DNA of 50,398 nt from Nesterenkonia salmonea (GCF_005771525.1 NZ_VAVZ01000026.1:536-50933), one strand, 5' to 3'. Counted from the first letter of the stretch, positions 8,096 to 17,058 are shown. Notes: generated from the sequence alone by a model not told the origin. Program-made: numbers and translations.

Positions 8096-8107
8096 GCAGG
8101 TACCTGC
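8096..8107. promoter_or_regulatory. Perfect 12-bp palindrome upstream of the bS22 gene
   Basis: GCAGGTACCTGC reads the same on both strands. It lies about 30 bases upstream of the bS22 start, in what would be its leader or promoter. It could be a protein-binding site; no regulator is implied by position. Confidence 0.4.
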
Positions 8108-8242
8108 CCCGTAGGCCAAAAAGGTCTTGGGGAAGTCTACCGACTCTACTGGTGAAGGGCTAACTAGAGCAGATGAGGTCCTTCAAGCCAAGCCGCTGAA
8201 CGCGCCGTAGCTTCCCGGCGGCACCTGGCTAAATAGTGTCTG

Positions 8243-8289
8243 GGGATGTGGGAATCTCCCGCCAGAATGGGACGAGTTCCCCACATCCC
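8243..8289 (-). terminator. Nested inverted repeat after acuC, probable terminator
   Basis: A 10-bp stem (GGGATGTGGG and CCCACATCCC) encloses a second small stem (TCCC / GGGA). It lies 22 bases past the acuC-like stop. There is no T-run, so a Rho-assisted end or a structured 3' end is possible. Confidence 0.5.
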
Positions 8290-8310
8290 GAGACGCTTCT
8301 GCGAAAGGGG

Positions 8311-9513
8311 TCAGTCGAACCAGGGGTCGAGTCCCTGCAGCGGGAAGATCTCCTTGCGTGTCTGGATGATGGCGCGATCTACTGCATCCTCGGGGTCATA
8401 CCCGAGTTCCCACGTCCTCCACCAGAGTTGAGCGTCGTCATTCATGGTTGCCGGTGTCGAAACCCCGAAGGTGCCGCCGACATAGTCACGCCAGGCCACG
8501 GGGGTGGGTGTCTTGAGAGGGATTGGGTGACCGGCGGCCACCGCCGTCAGATGAGCCCAGGCCCGCGGCACCACTCGGTAGATGCTGTAACCACCACCGC
8601 CGGTGGCGATCCATCGGTTCTCGGCGAACTCCTCGGCCAGGTGGCTGATGTCGAGGGCGAGCTGACGCTGGCCATCCACACTCATGGTCAGGTCAGTCAG
8701 GGGGTCATCGGCATGAGCGTCACAGCCGTGCTGCGAGACGATCACCTCAGGCTCGAACGCTCTGACCAAAGCTGGGACGACCGAGTGGAAGGCACGGAGA
8801 AACCCCGAATCGCCGGTAGTGGCAGGTAGTGCAATATTGACCGAGGTGCCAACCGCCTCGCCCTGACCAGTCTCATTGGGGAAACCGGTTCCTGGGTAGA
8901 TGGTCGTACCGCTCTGGTGCAGAGAGATCGTCATGACCCGAGGGTCGGCGTAGAAGATGTCCTGGGTGCCGTCACCATGATGGGCATCGACGTCGATATA
9001 GACCACGCGCCGGGTGCCGTTATCCAGGAGGTGTTGGATGGCTAGCGCGGCATCGTTGTAGATGCAGAAGCCGCTTGCCCGGTTGCGGGCCGCGTGGTGC
9101 ATGCCGCCAGCGAAGTTCACCCCATGGACTGCGCGCCCGGCAACTATCTCCTGGGCAAGATGAAGGGTTCCGCCGGCGATACGGGCTGCGCTGGTGTGCA
9201 TATCGGCGAAGACTGGGACGTCATCAGTGCCGAGTCCGTGCTCGGGAGAAGATTCTCCGGAATCGGAACAGGAGCTGACCGCGGAAATGTAGCTGCGGTC
9301 ATGGACGGTGGCCAGGGCGTCGTCGTCAGCAATGGCCGGGGCGGTGAGGGTGAGGTTAGCGGCGTCGAAGATTCCCAACTCGCGGCTGAGCCGCTCCGTC
9401 AGATCAAGCCGTACCGGGTCCATCGGGTGGGAATCCGTGAACCGATGACTCATCAGCTCAGGGTCCCAGACCACAGTGGTTGGGAGTGATGCAGAAGTTG
9501 AGCTGGAAATCAC
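8311..9513 (-). CDS. acuC: AcuC-type protein deacetylase (class I/II histone deacetylase fold)
   Basis: A 400-residue zinc-dependent deacetylase. It shows the HDAC active-site order: GGMHHAARNRASGF with the paired catalytic His at about 139-140, IDVDAHHGDGT with zinc ligands Asp176 and His178, SQHGCDAHADDPL with the third Asp, and GGGGYSIYRVVPRAW at the rim. In Bacillus, AcuC removes acetyl groups from acetyl-CoA synthetase and switches it on; a similar role is likely, but no acsA lies nearby. The GTG at 9513 has TAAGCT six bases upstream, so the message may be leaderless. A start at a later GTG cannot be excluded. Confidence 0.9.
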   Translation of the reverse strand: MISSSTSASLPTTVVWDPELMSHRFTDSHPMDPVRLDLTERLSRELGIFDAANLTLTAPAIADDDALATVHDRSYISAVSSCSDSGESSPEHGLGTDDVPVFADMHTSAARIAGGTLHLAQEIVAGRAVHGVNFAGGMHHAARNRASGFCIYNDAALAIQHLLDNGTRRVVYIDVDAHHGDGTQDIFYADPRVMTISLHQSGTTIYPGTGFPNETGQGEAVGTSVNIALPATTGDSGFLRAFHSVVPALVRAFEPEVIVSQHGCDAHADDPLTDLTMSVDGQRQLALDISHLAEEFAENRWIATGGGGYSIYRVVPRAWAHLTAVAAGHPIPLKTPTPVAWRDYVGGTFGVSTPATMNDDAQLWWRTWELGYDPEDAVDRAIIQTRKEIFPLQGLDPWFD

Positions 9514-9519
9514 CTTTAG

Positions 9520-9525
9520 AGCTTA
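9520..9525 (-). promoter_or_regulatory. Likely -10 element giving a leaderless acuC message
   Basis: TAAGCT on the minus strand ends six bases before the GTG start. The same TAnnnT-N6/7-start spacing recurs before trkH, the rhodanese gene, serS, gntR and xylR in this window. Confidence 0.45.
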
Positions 9526-9546
9526 CGTCACGCTGCTGCCACTGCG

Positions 9547-10587
9547 TCAACGAATGCGAGAAGTATCGGTCAGCTGCTCTTCGACGGCAGGCCACACTTG
9601 TTTGAGCACATCTGCCCAGGTGATCACGCCGAGGAACTGTTGCTCCTGGCGGACCACGGCCAGCTGCTCACCGTTTTCGCGCATACTCTGGAAAGCCGCG
9701 TAGACCGACGTTCCAGCTGCAACGACCAAAGCAGGCCGGGCGAGCGATTCTGCCAGATGCTCCTCAGCCGCTTCGAGGGTGTCCCTGACGTGCACCACTT
9801 GGGGCGCCTGGGTTCTCTCCGGGGCGATCAATATCCGAAGGTGGCCGCTGCGTTCGGCGGCACGTTGAATGTCCCCCACCGTGGCAGTGGCAGGTACCTG
9901 AGTGGGAACAGTGGTGCGTGTGGCCAGCACATCATCCACAGTCAGCGACTCCAGACCGATGATGCGTGAGATCTGGGATCCGGAAGCCTCATCAAGAACA
10001 CCGGCACGAGTAGAGTCCTCCACCAGGCGTTGAATGGTCTGAGAGTCGTAGCCGGCTGCGGCCGCCCTGTCGATGGGCTCGACACCAGTTGCGGCTACGA
10101 GCCTGTTGGCCATGCGGTTAATCCACGTCAGTAGTGGGCGGAAGAGACCGATGAAGGCGCGGGCAGGCAGAGCGATCAGTCGAGCGGACCGTTCAGGATG
10201 GGCGATAGCCCAGGACTTCGGGGTCATCTCACCCACAACAAGGTGGAGGAAGGTCACCAAAATCAGTGCCAGACCGAAGGCCACAGCGTCAGCAACCCAT
10301 GAGGCAAGACCCCATGCCGTGAACAGGGGCGTCATCGCGTAGTGGACCGCAGGCTTGGTCACCGCCCCAAGAGCGAAAGTGCACGCCGTGATGCCTAACT
10401 GGGCGCCAGCGAGCATGATGGTCAGTTCATTGAGGCTGCGCAAAGCGGCTCGGGAGGACGCGCTGGACTCGGCTGTCTCTTCCAAGCGATGCCTGCGGGC
10501 TGCGAGGAGAGAAAACTCGATGACGACGAAGAACGCTGACAGGACGATGAGCGCCACCGTCACAGCAGCAACGACCACGGCGTTCAC
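9547..10587 (-). CDS. CNNM/CorC-like DUF21 membrane protein (short partner)
   Basis: A 346-residue membrane protein of the hemolysin/CNNM group. The DUF21 domain spans about residues 1-190 with several hydrophobic helices (AVTVALIVLSAFFVVIEF first) and the signature MLAGAQLGITACTFALG and HLVVGEMTPKSWAI. A CBS-pair domain follows (about 205-335). It lacks the C-terminal CorC/HlyC domain found in its upstream partner. CNNM-type proteins are linked to magnesium or cobalt efflux and ion homeostasis; the substrate here is not known. It starts at a GTG overlapping the stop of the longer paralogue, the usual actinobacterial tandem arrangement. Confidence 0.9.
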   Translation of the reverse strand: MNAVVVAAVTVALIVLSAFFVVIEFSLLAARRHRLEETAESSASSRAALRSLNELTIMLAGAQLGITACTFALGAVTKPAVHYAMTPLFTAWGLASWVADAVAFGLALILVTFLHLVVGEMTPKSWAIAHPERSARLIALPARAFIGLFRPLLTWINRMANRLVAATGVEPIDRAAAAGYDSQTIQRLVEDSTRAGVLDEASGSQISRIIGLESLTVDDVLATRTTVPTQVPATATVGDIQRAAERSGHLRILIAPERTQAPQVVHVRDTLEAAEEHLAESLARPALVVAAGTSVYAAFQSMRENGEQLAVVRQEQQFLGVITWADVLKQVWPAVEEQLTDTSRIR

Positions 10588-11960
10588 TTCGTCTCCTCAC
10601 GTTCGGCGGTTTCTGCGTGGGCGATCGTGAGGGCGACTCGATGAGGAACGTGCCGGTCGACACTCAGAACGGTCACATGCAGTTCGCGGCGCACAATGAA
10701 GTCTTCGCCGTAGTCGGAGGGTGCAGGAGGCATCTCGAACTTCACGATCTCTCCGACGTCCAAGAGGTCACCTGCTTTGGTCATCAGCAGTCCGGAGAGG
10801 GTCTCATAATCGCCCTCTGGGAGCGGGCAGCCCATCTTTCGTGCGACTTCGTCCAAGTGCACATCCGCATCGGCTTCCCACTCGCCGTCGGTGACCTCAG
10901 TAATCGCGGCCGGCTCTTCGTCGTCGTGTTCGTCCGTAATCTCCCCGAAAATCTCTTCGGCAAGATCCTCCAGAGTCACGATGCCGGCGAATCCGCCGTA
11001 TTCGTCGATGACACACGCCATGGCAGACGTTGTCTCCTCGAGTTTCTTGACGGCTTCTGGCAGCGGCATCACAGTCGGGACAATAACGGGTTCGCGCATG
11101 AGCTCAGTGACTGGGGCGCTGTCCTCGAGCGTTGAACCGAGAACATCCAGGAGATGGACGACGCCGACGGGTTCGTCATGCTGGTCGACGACTGGATAGC
11201 GGGTGTGTCCTGTGGCCATCAGGAGGCGGACTTCACCTACTTCTGAGCTCGGGTGGACGCTATCGGCTCGCGAACGCGGGATCATGGCGTGTTCGACGTC
11301 ATGCTGCGGAAAGTCCAACACCCGGTCCAGCGCCAGATAAAGGTCCTCGGGGAGCTCTCCGGTGTCTCGCGAGTTGGAGACGATGTGTTCCAGATCCTCA
11401 GCAGTGGCATTGGAATCCACGTCATGGACTGGCTCAATGCGCATGAGCCGCAGCAGAGCGTTGGCTGCCACATCGAAGACACTGATCAGCCACCCGAACA
11501 GCATCAGGTAGATCCTGGTGGACCCAGCCATCGACTGTGCCAGCGGTCCTGGATTGGCGATGGCGTAGTTCTTTGGAAACAGCTCACCGAAAATCATCTG
11601 GACTACGGTGGAGAGTGCGAGAGCGACTGCAGTGCCGACGGTGATGCTCACGGCCGGTGGAACACCCACGCCACCGAAGATCACACTCAGCGACTGGCCT
11701 ATGAGCGGCTCCGCAACTGTGCCAACCAGCAGCCCCGTGACGGTGATGCCTAACTGAGCTCCGGAGAGCATGAAGGAGGTGCGTTGGGTAATCTTCAGAG
11801 CTTTCTCAGCTCCGCGATCGCCACTGGCCGCTTTGCCACGCAACTTGTTTCGGTCGACGGACATATACGCGAACTCTTGAGCGACGAAGTATCCGTTGGC
11901 CGCAATGATGATGAGAGTGAGGATGACTCCCGCGGTGAGAGTCAGGATCGCCGTCAGCAT
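10584..11960 (-). CDS. CNNM/CorC-like DUF21-CBS-CorC membrane protein (long partner)
   Basis: A 458-residue paralogue of the following gene with the full domain set: DUF21 membrane domain (about 1-200; MLSGAQLGITVTGLLVG and FGELFPKNYAIANP), two CBS repeats (about 215-340; MIPRSRADSV), then the CorC/HlyC domain (about 355-445). ACVIDEYGGFAGIVTLEDLAEEI is the CBS2 end, given here in part as DEYGGFAGIVTLEDL. The two proteins probably form a heteromer for divalent-cation homeostasis. An in-frame stop lies a few codons before the ATG, so no longer form is possible. Confidence 0.92.
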   Translation of the reverse strand: MLTAILTLTAGVILTLIIIAANGYFVAQEFAYMSVDRNKLRGKAASGDRGAEKALKITQRTSFMLSGAQLGITVTGLLVGTVAEPLIGQSLSVIFGGVGVPPAVSITVGTAVALALSTVVQMIFGELFPKNYAIANPGPLAQSMAGSTRIYLMLFGWLISVFDVAANALLRLMRIEPVHDVDSNATAEDLEHIVSNSRDTGELPEDLYLALDRVLDFPQHDVEHAMIPRSRADSVHPSSEVGEVRLLMATGHTRYPVVDQHDEPVGVVHLLDVLGSTLEDSAPVTELMREPVIVPTVMPLPEAVKKLEETTSAMACVIDEYGGFAGIVTLEDLAEEIFGEITDEHDDEEPAAITEVTDGEWEADADVHLDEVARKMGCPLPEGDYETLSGLLMTKAGDLLDVGEIVKFEMPPAPSDYGEDFIVRRELHVTVLSVDRHVPHRVALTIAHAETAEREETK

Positions 11961-12065
11961 AGGTTTTCTGCTGACCGGCGTTTATCGGTTTCCACTGAAG
12001 TGGAAGCACCTCCTGGAAGATGACTGGTAAGTGATTTAGATGATACAGCTTCTCGCTGCCGTGTC

Positions 12066-12734
12066 CTACGCGTGGTCGGCGAAGTATTCGAGCTGTGAGA
12101 CGTCGCCGCTGACCACAATGGTGTCACCGGGGGAGACCTTCGTGTCCGGCTGGGCATAGACAAAGTCCTTGCCGGGGGATTTCACGCCCACGACGTTGAC
12201 CTGGTGGCGCTTACGGGGCTGCGATTCGTTGATGGTCTTGCCCTGCAGCGCTTTTGGTGGCCTCATCTTCACGATGGCGAAGTCGTCGTCGAACTTAATG
12301 AAATCCATCATCTGGCCGCTGACTAGGTGCGCGGCCCGGACACCAGCGTCGTGTTCGGGATAGATCACGTGGTGGCAACCGATCCTAGTGAGGATTTTGC
12401 CGTGAGTGGGGTTGATGGCTTTGGCCCACACCTGGTTGACGCCGAGGTCTACCAAGTTCGCTGCGATCAGCACGCTGGACTCGATAGAGGTGCCGACGCC
12501 GACGACTGCAGAGTCAAAGTCTTCGGCTCCCAGCTGGCGCAGGGCCTCAATGTCGGTGGCATCGGCCTCAACGGTGTGCGTGAGTGCGTCCGCGTACTTC
12601 TGGACCAGGCTGCGGTGGCGGTCCACGGCCAAGACTTCCTTATCCTGATCGACCAGCTGTTGGGCTAGGGCAATGCCGAACCGGCCCATGCCGATCAGCA
12701 GCACCGGCTTGTTGGCCTGTTGATTCTTAGCCAA
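12066..12734 (-). CDS. trkA: TrkA/KtrA-type potassium channel regulatory subunit
   Basis: A 222-residue cytosolic gating ring subunit. VLLIGMGRFGIALAQQL is the RCK Rossmann loop, AVDRHRSLVQKYAD ends the second strand with an acidic residue, and the C-terminal RCK-C domain spans about 140-220. RCK rings bind NAD(H) or ATP/ADP, and the C-domain in related actinobacterial and firmicute proteins binds cyclic di-AMP. The start is taken as TTG at 12734: GGAAGGAAGG precedes it and it overlaps the trkH stop by 8 bases. A start further upstream would lie deep inside trkH in another frame. Confidence 0.93.
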   Translation of the reverse strand: MAKNQQANKPVLLIGMGRFGIALAQQLVDQDKEVLAVDRHRSLVQKYADALTHTVEADATDIEALRQLGAEDFDSAVVGVGTSIESSVLIAANLVDLGVNQVWAKAINPTHGKILTRIGCHHVIYPEHDAGVRAAHLVSGQMMDFIKFDDDFAIVKMRPPKALQGKTINESQPRKRHQVNVVGVKSPGKDFVYAQPDTKVSPGDTIVVSGDVSQLEYFADHA

Positions 12735-14121
12735 TGATCGGCCTTCCTTCCGGATAACGGTAACGAACTCGCTTTTGGCGGACAGTGAGAGCCGCCGCGA
12801 AGGTAATGATGCCCACACGCCCGGTGAACATGAGAATCGAGAGGACATAGAGGCCCGAGGGTGGGAGCTCTTCTGTGAGACCAGAGGTCAGGCCTACGGT
12901 GCCGAATGCTGAGACCGACTCATAGAGTGGGCGTTCTACATCCTGACCACTCACCATCATCAACGCGAGAGTGGAAATCAGCACTGCCGTGGCGCCCATT
13001 GCGACAACTGAGACAGCCACGCGGACAGCCTGGGCGGGGATGGTCCGCCCGTGGGCGGTGGATTCTTCATGACCGCGCGCTTCGGCGAGGAACGCTAGGA
13101 AGATCACGGCCATGGTGGTCACCTTGATGCCGCCAGCAGTGGAAGCGGACCCTCCGCCGGCGAACATGAGGGCGTCGGAGATCAGCATCGTTTCCGAGGA
13201 TTCCATGTTCGACTCCACTACGGAGAATCCGCCGGAGCGCATGTTGACTGAGGCGAAGAGGGAGCTCTGCAGCTTCTCTAGCCATCCCATATCGCCGATG
13301 GTGGCGGTGTTGTTCCACTCCAGGAAGGCGTAGACCACCGCTCCGATGAGCAGCAGGATGGTGGTGACCTCGAGGGTGAGTTTGGCGTGGAGGCTCCAGC
13401 GTTTGATGTGCCAACGGTAGCGCCACAGCACGTAGAGCACAGGGAAGCCCAGGCTGCCCAGAAATACTCCCACCATGATGGTCCACACCACGACAGGATC
13501 GTTGCCCACTCCGCCGAGCCCATCAGGATGGATCACAAAGCCGGCATTGTTGAAGGAGCTGACGGAGTAGAAGAGCCCGTACCAGGCTCCGCGAACGACC
13601 TCGCCCTCCAGAGCGATGAGCCGGGGGATCAGCACTATGGCCAAGGCCGTCTGTACCACGACTGAGCAGATGATGACTGTCTTGAGGAGCTGACCGACCT
13701 CTCCTAGCCGGCCGGTAGACATTCCTTCCTGAGCAATCAGACGTGTGCGGAGCCCCAGATGGCGAGTCACTGAGACTGCCAACAGAGCTGCCATGGTGAT
13801 GATGCCCAAGCCGCCGACTTGGATGCCGACCAGAATGACGATCTGTCCGCCCAGAGTCCAGTGGTCGGCGGTATTGACTGGCGTCAGGCCTGTCACGGTG
13901 ACTGCCGACGTGGCCACAAAGAGCGCCTCGTGAACGGCGGCTGAACTCCTGCCCGGTGTGGCCCACGGCATCATCAGCAAAGAGGTGAAGAGGCCAATGA
14001 CAACGGCAAAGATGAGCAGGGCTGTGCGCGGAGGGGAGGACTTGGAGAGCCTGCCCAGCATCCCCATGGTCCTCTTCCAGAGTGAGCGCTCGTAGCGCAG
14101 TTCAGCGTCCCCTTGTGGCAC
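12727..14121 (-). CDS. trkH: TrkH/KtrB-type potassium uptake channel subunit
   Basis: A 464-residue membrane protein with four M1-P-M2 repeats. Selectivity-filter-like turns are visible at TSAVTVTGLTPV, SVSSFNNAGF, VNMRSGGFSV and SAFGTVGLTSGL; each holds the single conserved Gly expected for SKT transporters. With TrkA it should import potassium with Na+ or H+ coupling, the first response to osmotic upshock, which fits the neighbouring ectoine genes. TACTAT lies six bases before the GTG, so it may be leaderless. A second candidate is ATG at 14067, which follows GGAAGAGGACC and would remove 18 residues. Confidence 0.93.
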   Translation of the reverse strand: MPQGDAELRYERSLWKRTMGMLGRLSKSSPPRTALLIFAVVIGLFTSLLMMPWATPGRSSAAVHEALFVATSAVTVTGLTPVNTADHWTLGGQIVILVGIQVGGLGIITMAALLAVSVTRHLGLRTRLIAQEGMSTGRLGEVGQLLKTVIICSVVVQTALAIVLIPRLIALEGEVVRGAWYGLFYSVSSFNNAGFVIHPDGLGGVGNDPVVVWTIMVGVFLGSLGFPVLYVLWRYRWHIKRWSLHAKLTLEVTTILLLIGAVVYAFLEWNNTATIGDMGWLEKLQSSLFASVNMRSGGFSVVESNMESSETMLISDALMFAGGGSASTAGGIKVTTMAVIFLAFLAEARGHEESTAHGRTIPAQAVRVAVSVVAMGATAVLISTLALMMVSGQDVERPLYESVSAFGTVGLTSGLTEELPPSGLYVLSILMFTGRVGIITFAAALTVRQKRVRYRYPEGRPIIG

Positions 14122-14127
14122 GGAGCC

Positions 14128-14133
14128 ATAGTA
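14128..14133 (-). promoter_or_regulatory. Likely -10 element of trkH-trkA
   Basis: TACTAT on the minus strand, six bases before the GTG start of trkH. Transcription would begin at or next to the start codon, giving either a leaderless message or a 54-base leader to the alternative ATG. Confidence 0.45.
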
Positions 14134-14146
14134 CGCCCCTAGACGA

Positions 14147-14180
14147 GTTGAGGCCCGGCTGTTTCCAGCCGAGCCTCAAC
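14147..14180 (-). terminator. Hairpin between ectC and trkH, probable ectABC terminator
   Basis: GTTGAGGC and GCCTCAAC form an 8-bp outer stem, then one C-A mismatch, then CGGCT/AGCCG with a 6-base loop. It starts 40 bases after the ectC stop. A second small stem (AGCGC/GCGCT) lies just before it at 14192-14209. No T-run is seen, so termination strength is uncertain. Confidence 0.55.
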
Positions 14181-14220
14181 CTTAGGTAGTCAGCGCTCGT
14201 TTGGGCGCTGCTACGAATGC

Positions 14221-14613
14221 TTAGTCTTCTTCGATAATCAGCGGGTATACGCCGTTTTCGTCGTGGACCTCGCGGCCGGTGACCGGTGGATTGAACACGC
14301 ACACCATGCGCATCTCTTCTTCCACCTGCACACGGTGCTTCTCATGGCCATCCAGTAGGTAGAGGAACCCGTCGGTGATCTTGTGCTCTTTGCCGCTCTC
14401 GAGGTCCGTCAGGGTGCCTTTGCCGCCTACACAGTAGACAGCCTCCACATGGTTGGCGTACCAGAACTCATTGTCGGTGCCGGCTCGCAGAGTGGTCTCG
14501 TGCAACGAGAAACCCACCTTCTCTTTGCCGAGCACCATGCGGCGAGAACGCCAATTCGGGGTATCAATATCGCGATCGGTGCCGTTGAGGTCATCGATGT
14601 GCAGTGTGTACAT
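14221..14613 (-). CDS. ectC: L-ectoine synthase
   Basis: A 130-residue cupin-fold enzyme that closes N-gamma-acetyl-diaminobutyrate to ectoine. Family features are [37 protein letters not shown] (the metal-binding Glu and Tyr of the cupin barrel), [14 protein letters not shown] (the metal-binding His) and [17 protein letters not shown]. The start [11 protein letters not shown] was taken because GGAG lies 6-9 bases upstream and the length matches EctC; an extension 24 codons longer looks unnatural. It is last of ectA-ectB-ectC. No ectD hydroxylase follows, so the product is probably ectoine only. Confidence 0.96.
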   Translation of the reverse strand: MYTLHIDDLNGTDRDIDTPNWRSRRMVLGKEKVGFSLHETTLRAGTDNEFWYANHVEAVYCVGGKGTLTDLESGKEHKITDGFLYLLDGHEKHRVQVEEEMRMVCVFNPPVTGREVHDENGVYPLIIEED

Positions 14614-14653
14614 GAAGTCTCCGTTCAGTGAGGGAAGCTGGGGTGTGGCGGTC

Positions 14654-15940
14654 TCAGTGAGGGGGGCGCAGGCGGCTCGGCTCACCGCGCTGTCCGGTGG
14701 CAGCCAATACAGCGTCCTCTAGGATCTCCAAGCCTTTGTGGAGGTCCTCTGAGCTGATGTTCAATGCCGGCATGAGCTTGACGACCTCATCCTTAGGGCC
14801 TGAGGTTTCGACCAGCATGTTGCGCTTATAAGCTTCAGCGGCAACTTTGCCTGCCGTGTCAGGCTCAGGGAAACAAATGCCGGAGAGGAAACCGCGTCCG
14901 CGGATTCCTGCACCTTTGACATGCTCGGCAATTTTGGCCATACCCGTATGGAGCTCTTCGATCTTGCCAGCGAGTTCCTTCTGGAAGGTGTCATCGGCCC
15001 AGAAGAGTTCCAGCGCCCGTGCTGCTGTGACGAAAGCTAGGTTGTTCCCACGGAAGGTGCCGTTGTGCTCACCCGGCTCCCACACATCAAGCTCGGGCTT
15101 GAACAGTGTCAGTGCCATCGCGAGGCCGTAGCCGGAAATGGACTTCGACACGCAGACGATGTCTGGGTAAATACCCGCTTCTTCGAAGCTGAAGAAGCTG
15201 CCGGTGCGACCGCAGCCTGCTTGGACGTCGTCGACAATGAGCAGAATATTGTGCCTACGCAGCAAGCTCGAGAGACCTCGGAGCCATTCGGTGCGAGCGG
15301 TGTTAAGGCCGCCTTCGCCCTGAACGGTTTCTACGATGACGGCGGCGGGTTTATCCACACCAGAGCCGGAGTCTTCCAGGACCTTTTCCAGCCAAAGGAA
15401 GTCTGGGATGTCGCCGTCGAAGTAGTCGTCGTAGGGGATCTTGGAGGAGTTGGTCAAGGGAATGCCAGCGCCCTTGCGCTTCATGGAGTTACCTGTGACC
15501 GACAGTGCGCCGAGCGTCATGCCGTGGAAGGCGTTGGTGAAGGACAGGATGTGCTGCCGGCCGGTGACTTTGCGGGCCAGTTTCAGTGCAGCTTCAACAG
15601 TGTTGGTACCTGTCGGTCCGGGAAACATGACTTTGTAGTCCAGGTTCCTGGGCTCCAGGATGATGCGCTCGAAAGTCTCCAGGAACCGCCGCTTGGCAGG
15701 AGTGTTCATATCCATGGAGTGGGTCACCCCAGAACCGGCCACGTAGTCAACAACCAAGTCCCGCAGTTCTGGGAGGTTGTGCCCGTAGTTCAGCGCGCCA
15801 GCTCCGGAGAAGAAGTCCAGGTAGCGGGATCCATCCTCAGTGAACTGGTAGCAGCCTTCGGCTTTCTCAAAGACGGCCGGCCAGTTCTTGCTGTAGCTGC
15901 GCACCTGGGATTCGCGGGTCTCGAAAATGTCAGTAGCCAT
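14654..15940 (-). CDS. ectB: Diaminobutyrate-2-oxoglutarate transaminase
   Basis: A 428-residue class III PLP aminotransferase that turns aspartate semialdehyde into L-2,4-diaminobutyrate using glutamate. Visible are [35 protein letters not shown], the PLP-binding pair at [15 protein letters not shown] (Asp 237-238) and the Schiff-base Lys266 in [11 protein letters not shown]. The length is normal for EctB. It sits 44 bases after ectA and 40 before ectC in one transcription unit. Siderophore-type diaminobutyrate aminotransferases are similar, but the ectA/ectC context settles the role. Confidence 0.96.
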   Translation of the reverse strand: MATDIFETRESQVRSYSKNWPAVFEKAEGCYQFTEDGSRYLDFFSGAGALNYGHNLPELRDLVVDYVAGSGVTHSMDMNTPAKRRFLETFERIILEPRNLDYKVMFPGPTGTNTVEAALKLARKVTGRQHILSFTNAFHGMTLGALSVTGNSMKRKGAGIPLTNSSKIPYDDYFDGDIPDFLWLEKVLEDSGSGVDKPAAVIVETVQGEGGLNTARTEWLRGLSSLLRRHNILLIVDDVQAGCGRTGSFFSFEEAGIYPDIVCVSKSISGYGLAMALTLFKPELDVWEPGEHNGTFRGNNLAFVTAARALELFWADDTFQKELAGKIEELHTGMAKIAEHVKGAGIRGRGFLSGICFPEPDTAGKVAAEAYKRNMLVETSGPKDEVVKLMPALNISSEDLHKGLEILEDAVLAATGQRGEPSRLRPPH

Positions 15941-15984
15941 AGTGGTATCTCAGTCCTCAGTTACTTGTCGTGAACGATGTGATG

Positions 15985-16509
15985 TCAGCGATTCAGAGGT
16001 TCTACGATGTGAAGATCCTCTGCGGCGTGGGTCTCGCCAGATTCTTCTGCAGCGGGGAACAGATCCTCAGTAAACAAGGATCGTCTCTCAAGCTCTGTGC
16101 CGTGCTCTCGCGCCAGAGCGGTGAAAAGTGCGATCGACGCCTCATTGTCAGCGGTGATCGTCGTCTCCAAGCGCGAAGCTCCAGTGCGCTGAACGAGCTC
16201 GAAAAGCATCTTCTTCGCCAGCCCGCGGCCGCGGAACGCCGAGTCCACAGCCACTTGCCAGATAAAGAGCGTGTTGGGGTCCGATGGCTTGGTGTAGCCC
16301 GAAATGAATCCAGCTGGTTCAGCCTCCACCTCTGCGATCACACTGGATGAGGCGAAGTCGCGAGCCCACAGCAGGTAGGCGTATGGGGTGTTGGTGTCCA
16401 AGACACCGGTCCCCTTGGCGAGTCGCCAGAGGTCCGCACCGTCAGCCACTGTGGGTGCTCGGAGAATTATCAGTTCGTTTGGTTGGGCAGAACTATTATC
16501 GGCATTCAT
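15985..16509 (-). CDS. ectA: L-2,4-diaminobutyrate N-acetyltransferase
   Basis: A 174-residue GNAT acetyltransferase for the middle step of ectoine synthesis, moving acetyl from acetyl-CoA to diaminobutyrate. It begins ILRAPTVADGADLWRLAKGTGVLD, typical of EctA, continues TPYAYLLWARDFASSS, and shows the acetyl-CoA loop WQVAVDSAFRGRGLAKKM. The ATG at 16509 was chosen for the GGAGAG just upstream; an in-frame start 14 codons earlier lacks one. TAATGT lies 8 bases before that site and may be the -10. The C-terminal tail is acidic, as in many osmotically regulated proteins. Confidence 0.95.
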   Translation of the reverse strand: MNADNSSAQPNELIILRAPTVADGADLWRLAKGTGVLDTNTPYAYLLWARDFASSSVIAEVEAEPAGFISGYTKPSDPNTLFIWQVAVDSAFRGRGLAKKMLFELVQRTGASRLETTITADNEASIALFTALAREHGTELERRSLFTEDLFPAAEESGETHAAEDLHIVEPLNR

Positions 16510-16723
16510 CTCTCTCCACATTAGCAAGTTCCTCGCCGCCGCGAGGCGCAAGCTCCGTAGGACAGGTTGCTACTTACCGCTAGCAGCAACTGCATGTGCC
16601 TGCCTTAGCGGGAGCCTGAGAACGTCTTAAGATTCGCTGTGAGTCTGCTCTGACCTGGTGACATGCAGTGATGTGAGCTGTAGCGTCAACCTCGTAACGT
16701 CCCCAAGCGAAAGGAGATTCTCA

Positions 16724-16945
16724 ATGGGTCTCGGAGACAAGTTTGAAGCAGCCAAAGACAAAGTCAGCGGTTCCACTAAGGAGGCCGCAGGTAAGGCAAC
16801 TGACAACTCGGAGCTGGAGGGTGAGGGCAAGGCCCAAAAACTCAAGGGCAAAGGCAAAGACGCTGTCGAGTCAGTGAAAGACACTGCCAAGGACGCCAAG
16901 GGTCAAGCCAAAGGTGCCACTGGCGGCGCCGACGACACGAAGTAG
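16724..16945 (+). CDS. CsbD-family general stress protein
   Basis: A 73-residue, Lys/Ala/Asp-rich helical protein: MGLGDKFEAAKDKVSGSTKE, then KATDNSELEGEGKAQKLKGK and KDTAKDAKGQAKGATGG. This is the CsbD fold signature (G-x-x-K-E-x-x-G). CsbD-like proteins are induced by general stress but their molecular role is unknown. AAAGGAGA precedes the ATG. It is divergent from ectA across about 210 bases, so the two stress units may share control. Confidence 0.93.
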   Translation: MGLGDKFEAAKDKVSGSTKEAAGKATDNSELEGEGKAQKLKGKGKDAVESVKDTAKDAKGQAKGATGGADDTK

Positions 16946-16965
16946 TAACGAAAAACCTCACGACC

Positions 16966-17013
16966 AGCGGCACCGGAAAAGCTTCTCAACCGAGGGGCCG
17001 ACCCGGTGCCGCT
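16966..17013 (+). terminator. 11-bp inverted repeat after csbD
   Basis: AGCGGCACCGG and CCGGTGCCGCT pair perfectly around a 26-base loop, starting 20 bases after the csbD stop. No T-run follows. It may end the csbD transcript. Confidence 0.5.
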
Positions 17014-17027
17014 GTCATTGTGTAGAC

Positions 17028-17058
17028 CAAAGAATTCTCCGGGGTCCAGAATTCTTTG
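17028..17058. repeat. 11-bp AT-rich perfect inverted repeat
   Basis: CAAAGAATTCT and AGAATTCTTTG are separated by 9 bases. A further partial copy, GAATTCTT, follows at about 17071. The AT-rich stem stands out from the surrounding sequence and lies about 75 bases before a small ORF with a strong ribosome-binding site. It could be a terminator stem, an operator or a structured leader. Confidence 0.5.

Noticed and set aside
8236-8829. 197-codon frame opposite acuC
   Set aside because: Antisense shadow of a well-conserved deacetylase; composition is unnatural and no start signal is present.
15065-15973. 302-codon frame opposite ectB
   Set aside because: Shadow of ectB on the other strand; no motif and no start signal.
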